A DNA stretch of 26,524 nt from SMWD01 sp964629475 (GTDB lineage Bacteria > Pseudomonadota > Gammaproteobacteria > Steroidobacterales > GCA-2729495): positions 1 to 26,524 of the forward strand of contig CAZVQW010000029.1 in NCBI GenBank assembly GCA_964629475.1, given 5' to 3'. The notes under the pieces were generated by a model. The model did not search any database and was not told the origin of the DNA. It worked only from the letters and a program-made list of their open reading frames with translations. The position numbers and the translations under genes were made by a program. This document shows, one piece after another, positions 25,020 through 26,524 of this stretch. The stretch's first letter is position 1. The number at the start of each line of letters is the position of its first letter.

Positions 25020-25314
25020 CGTCCGCCTTCCTCCAGATATTAAAAATTGATTCACTCGATCGCATCGAACCCCTTTAGAAGAAATTCTCCTTATTTTTCC
25101 AGCCAGCTCCCGAACCGGCGGGCCCATCACTATAATCACTATGACAGAAAAAGCTCCGGTCCGGCACAGGCGGATGTTCATGCGCGAGTTAACTTAACGC
25201 CGCGCAAGTAGTGCAGCAAAATCCGGTTACAGCATGGGCATTCGCCCATAAGTACTTGATAGTTCCGATTAGTTTCCATCTTATGTCAGAAGCTTTGAAT
25301 ATCTCTGATTTAGG
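25020..25314. other. Intergenic region upstream of the PEP-CTERM locus
   Basis: About 295 bases lie between the divergent hydrolase start and the sigma-54-type promoter. No gene is seen. It contains an AT-rich stretch near 25035-25110 that probably carries the hydrolase promoter on the minus strand, with no boxes I can fix, and an inverted repeat at 25234-25249 listed separately. Confidence 0.5.
25234..25249. promoter_or_regulatory. Inverted repeat, candidate activator site upstream of the sigma-54 promoter
   Basis: ATGGGC (25234-25239) and GCCCAT (25244-25249) are perfect inverted copies around a four-base centre. The centre lies about 100 bases upstream of the predicted transcription start, the usual distance for an enhancer-binding activator of RpoN polymerase. 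AAGTACTT, an 8-base palindrome, directly follows. Assignment is inference from position and symmetry only. Confidence 0.35.
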
Positions 25315-25330
25315 GGGTATGGTGCTTGCA
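25315..25330 (+). promoter_or_regulatory. Sigma-54 (RpoN) type promoter of the PEP-CTERM gene
   Basis: GGGTATGGTGCTTGCA matches the RpoN pattern TGGCACGNNNNTTGCA: the invariant GG (25316-25317) and GC (25328-25329) are exactly ten bases apart, the -12 box TTGCA is perfect, and A and G of the -24 box are also kept. The predicted start is near 25341, giving a leader of about 210 bases. RpoN together with the PrsK/PrsR two-component pair is known to control PEP-CTERM genes in several proteobacteria. Confidence 0.65.
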
Positions 25331-25385
25331 AGCCCCGACCGATGACGCAACACCGATTAGGGCGAATAACGAAACCTAAATAATT

Positions 25386-25507
25386 TAAGGGAAAGGCCAC
25401 ACCAGGCGAAAGCCTGGGTCGGAAAGCTACGGGTCTTACTTTCGTCGCATCACTTACTTTTGTAAGTGGGTGATCGATATATAGGGGAAGATCGCCGGGC
25501 TATTACC
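25386..25507 (+). ncRNA. Probable class-I cyclic-di-GMP (GEMM) riboswitch aptamer
   Basis: The leader follows the GEMM-I layout. GGC (25395-25397) can pair with GCT (25426-25428). Inside is the stem CCAGGC / GCCTGG (25402-25407 with 25412-25417) capped by a GAAA tetraloop (25408-25411). Then come GGGTCGGAAAGCT, aligning with GGGACGCAAAGCC of the Vibrio Vc2 RNA including the adenine that stacks between the ligand's guanines, and ACGGGTCT, matching the start of the second stem. The second arm contains a hairpin (CACTTAC-TTTT-GTAAGTG, 25451-25468) and ends in GATCGCCGGGCTATTACC, close to the GCGGGGUUACC ending of Vc2. The stretch before ACC reads CAC rather than AA, one base longer than Vc2, so it may be a variant subclass. 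The ligand was not tested here. Confidence 0.68.
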
Positions 25508-25540
25508 TCTATAGGTTCGTCCTATCTATATGTTTGGAGG
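25506..25540 (+). promoter_or_regulatory. Hairpin and possible Shine-Dalgarno sequestering pairing
   Basis: ATAGG (25511-25515) and CCTAT (25521-25525) form a local stem-loop, and CCTC (25506-25509) is complementary to GAGG (25537-25540) of the ribosome site GGAGG. Enclosing the local hairpin, this pairing would hide the ribosome site. CC at 25506-25507 is also the last part of the aptamer's closing strand, so the two folds would compete. The same UAGGUU (25512-25517) can alternatively pair with AACCUA (25373-25378). The switching model is inference. Confidence 0.4.
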
Positions 25541-25550
25541 ATTAGCTAGA

Positions 25551-26219
25551 ATGAAGAAAGTAATTTTTGCACTTGCGGTATTTGCCGTGTCTGCAGCCGC
25601 TAACGCGGTTCAGGTAAAACTAATATCGCAAAATACCACGTCGGGCAGCGGCACGGTCTATACACTGATCACAGATGGTAGTCATCAGGCGTTTAGCGTC
25701 GGGGCATCGACTGCCACTTGGGATTGGGATGGCACGACGCTGAGTTCAAGCGGTACGTTCACGAGTCTGCAAGCTATCGGCAGCAGCCCCTACACGGATT
25801 CGATTCAGGCTGATGTGGTCGACGATCTTTCGATCACCGCTGGCGGTGCGAGTGCGACGTCTTATAGCTGTGTCGAAGGCACGTTCCTTGGCGGCATAGG
25901 CGCCAGCTCTTGCGGCGGTTACAGCTTCGGTACGGACACTATCGATGACTCTGTAACGATATGGGGCCCGGGCACATCGATCAGCCAGACCATTGGCGGC
26001 GATGACGTTGCTAGTGCTTCCCCGCGCAGCATCGCGACGTTCGACTTTGCCGTTACTTCGTTTGATGGCACGACGCTGACTGTCGGCACCGGCATTGGCC
26101 TCGGTAGCCAAGGTGGTGACCTGATGACCTTCACGACCAATGTTCCGGTTCCGGCTGCCGTCTGGCTGTTTGGTTCCGCTCTCGGTCTGCTTGGTTGGGC
26201 GCGGCGTAAAGCAGTGTAA
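25551..26219 (+). CDS. PEP-CTERM sorting-domain protein, 222 aa
   Basis: Secreted low-complexity protein: signal peptide 1-19 (ending SAAANA), a Ser/Thr/Gly/Asp-rich body with few charged basic residues, and a C-terminal sorting signal VPVPAAVWLFGSALGLLGWARRK (residues 198-220, given here as motif, hydrophobic helix and Arg cluster). Such tails are recognised by exosortase EpsH/XrtA, and the proteins usually become surface or matrix components linked to exopolysaccharide and flocs or biofilms. Two Cys (107 and 121) could form a disulfide. I chose the ATG at 25551, which begins the signal peptide and has GGAGG ten bases upstream; an in-frame ATG at 25530 precedes the ribosome site. No exosortase, EPS genes or PrsK/PrsR are in the window. 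The body's specific function is not recognisable. Confidence 0.9.
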   Translation: MKKVIFALAVFAVSAAANAVQVKLISQNTTSGSGTVYTLITDGSHQAFSVGASTATWDWDGTTLSSSGTFTSLQAIGSSPYTDSIQADVVDDLSITAGGASATSYSCVEGTFLGGIGASSCGGYSFGTDTIDDSVTIWGPGTSISQTIGGDDVASASPRSIATFDFAVTSFDGTTLTVGTGIGLGSQGGDLMTFTTNVPVPAAVWLFGSALGLLGWARRKAV

Positions 26220-26300
26220 CCGCTTTCCTTCAATCGGAGAGCACACCCCGGCCTCATGCGAGGCTGCGTGAAAACGGTCTGACAGACGGGTAAAAACAGA

Positions 26301-26332
26301 AGCCCCGCCATTGTTGGCGGGGCTTTTTTTTT
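26301..26332 (+). terminator. Rho-independent terminator of the PEP-CTERM gene
   Basis: AGCCCCGCC (26301-26309) pairs perfectly with GGCGGGGCT (26316-26324), with a further A-T pair at the loop, and is followed by a run of nine T. It lies 81 bases after the stop codon and insulates the unit from the convergent peptidase gene. Confidence 0.95.
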
Positions 26333-26381
26333 GCCACGACATATCAAAGCGGTGGGTTCCTGACGGCAGATACGCTCGCGG

Positions 26382-26524
26382 TCAATCTACCGCCAGTGCC
26401 TGATCAAAAAACCGCTTCACCATTGCGTATGCATGCGGGCCGGTTTTCGGAAACCGCAACAAACCGTGTTTGCTGCCCGGGTACGCCATGATCTGAAACG
26501 GCTTGCCGAGATCCTGCAACCGCT
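26382..26524 (-). CDS. S9-family peptidase (prolyl oligopeptidase/DPP-IV-like), C-terminal fragment
   Basis: The last 46 codons of a minus-strand gene that continues beyond the right edge, ending in TGA (revcomp of 26382-26384). The peptide LGKPFQIMAYPGSKHGL followed by GPHAYAMVKRFFDQAL is the characteristic end of DPP-IV/prolyl oligopeptidase-like serine peptidases; the His of SKHGL is the triad histidine. The nucleophile and N-terminal propeller are outside the window. It is the second S9-type hydrolase within 3 kb. Confidence 0.82.
   Translation of the reverse strand, partial: RLQDLGKPFQIMAYPGSKHGLLRFPKTGPHAYAMVKRFFDQALAVD

Overview
This window most likely comes from a Gram-negative gammaproteobacterium, probably marine or sediment-associated and related to Woeseia-type heterotrophs. 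The support is a TonB-dependent receptor with a C-terminal Phe barrel end, a small outer-membrane barrel, a PEP-CTERM protein with a VPVPAAVWLFGS tail, a FadA/FadB-type beta-oxidation operon, GTRG-type REP palindromes, and a background GC near 60% in hand-counted samples. The lineage is inference from gene content. No rRNA, tRNA, CRISPR array, transposase, integrase or origin was seen.

Left end (1-4607): glycan or surface-tailoring genes. Three sulfotransferase-type genes lie head to tail on the plus strand (the first cut by the window edge). They face a minus-strand pair, an FkbM methyltransferase followed by a GT-B glycosyltransferase. The two complete sulfotransferase genes are clearly AT-richer than the rest, which suggests recent acquisition.

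4.7-11.6 kb: cell envelope. An exported COG4798-type methyltransferase converges on a TonB-dependent receptor. The receptor is the second gene of a probable two-gene unit behind a secreted protein with Asp-rich and tandem Ig/cadherin-like domains and a GlyGly-CTERM-like tail. A 504-base divergent region separates that unit from a small beta-barrel gene.

11.7-18.1 kb: mixed metabolism. A thioredoxin-like TlpA protein and a crotonase lacking one of the two canonical catalytic Glu residues form one minus-strand unit. A cystathionine-beta-lyase-type enzyme is followed by an isoprenylcysteine-methyltransferase-like membrane protein with a large unassigned C-terminal domain. A REP pair, a second exported methyltransferase and an APC-family permease follow.

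18.1-22.4 kb: a fatty-acid beta-oxidation operon (thiolase, bifunctional hydratase/dehydrogenase, SDR). A second REP pair sits in the short divergent region upstream of the thiolase.

22.5 kb to end: exported hydrolases (a prolidase-like amidohydrolase, an S9/DLH-type alpha/beta hydrolase and the tail of another S9 peptidase). Between them is the most striking locus: a PEP-CTERM gene behind a sigma-54-type promoter and a roughly 210-base leader that looks like a class-I cyclic-di-GMP (GEMM) riboswitch, closed by a textbook Rho-independent terminator. This suggests that one surface or matrix protein is controlled both by an RpoN activator and by a cyclic dinucleotide.
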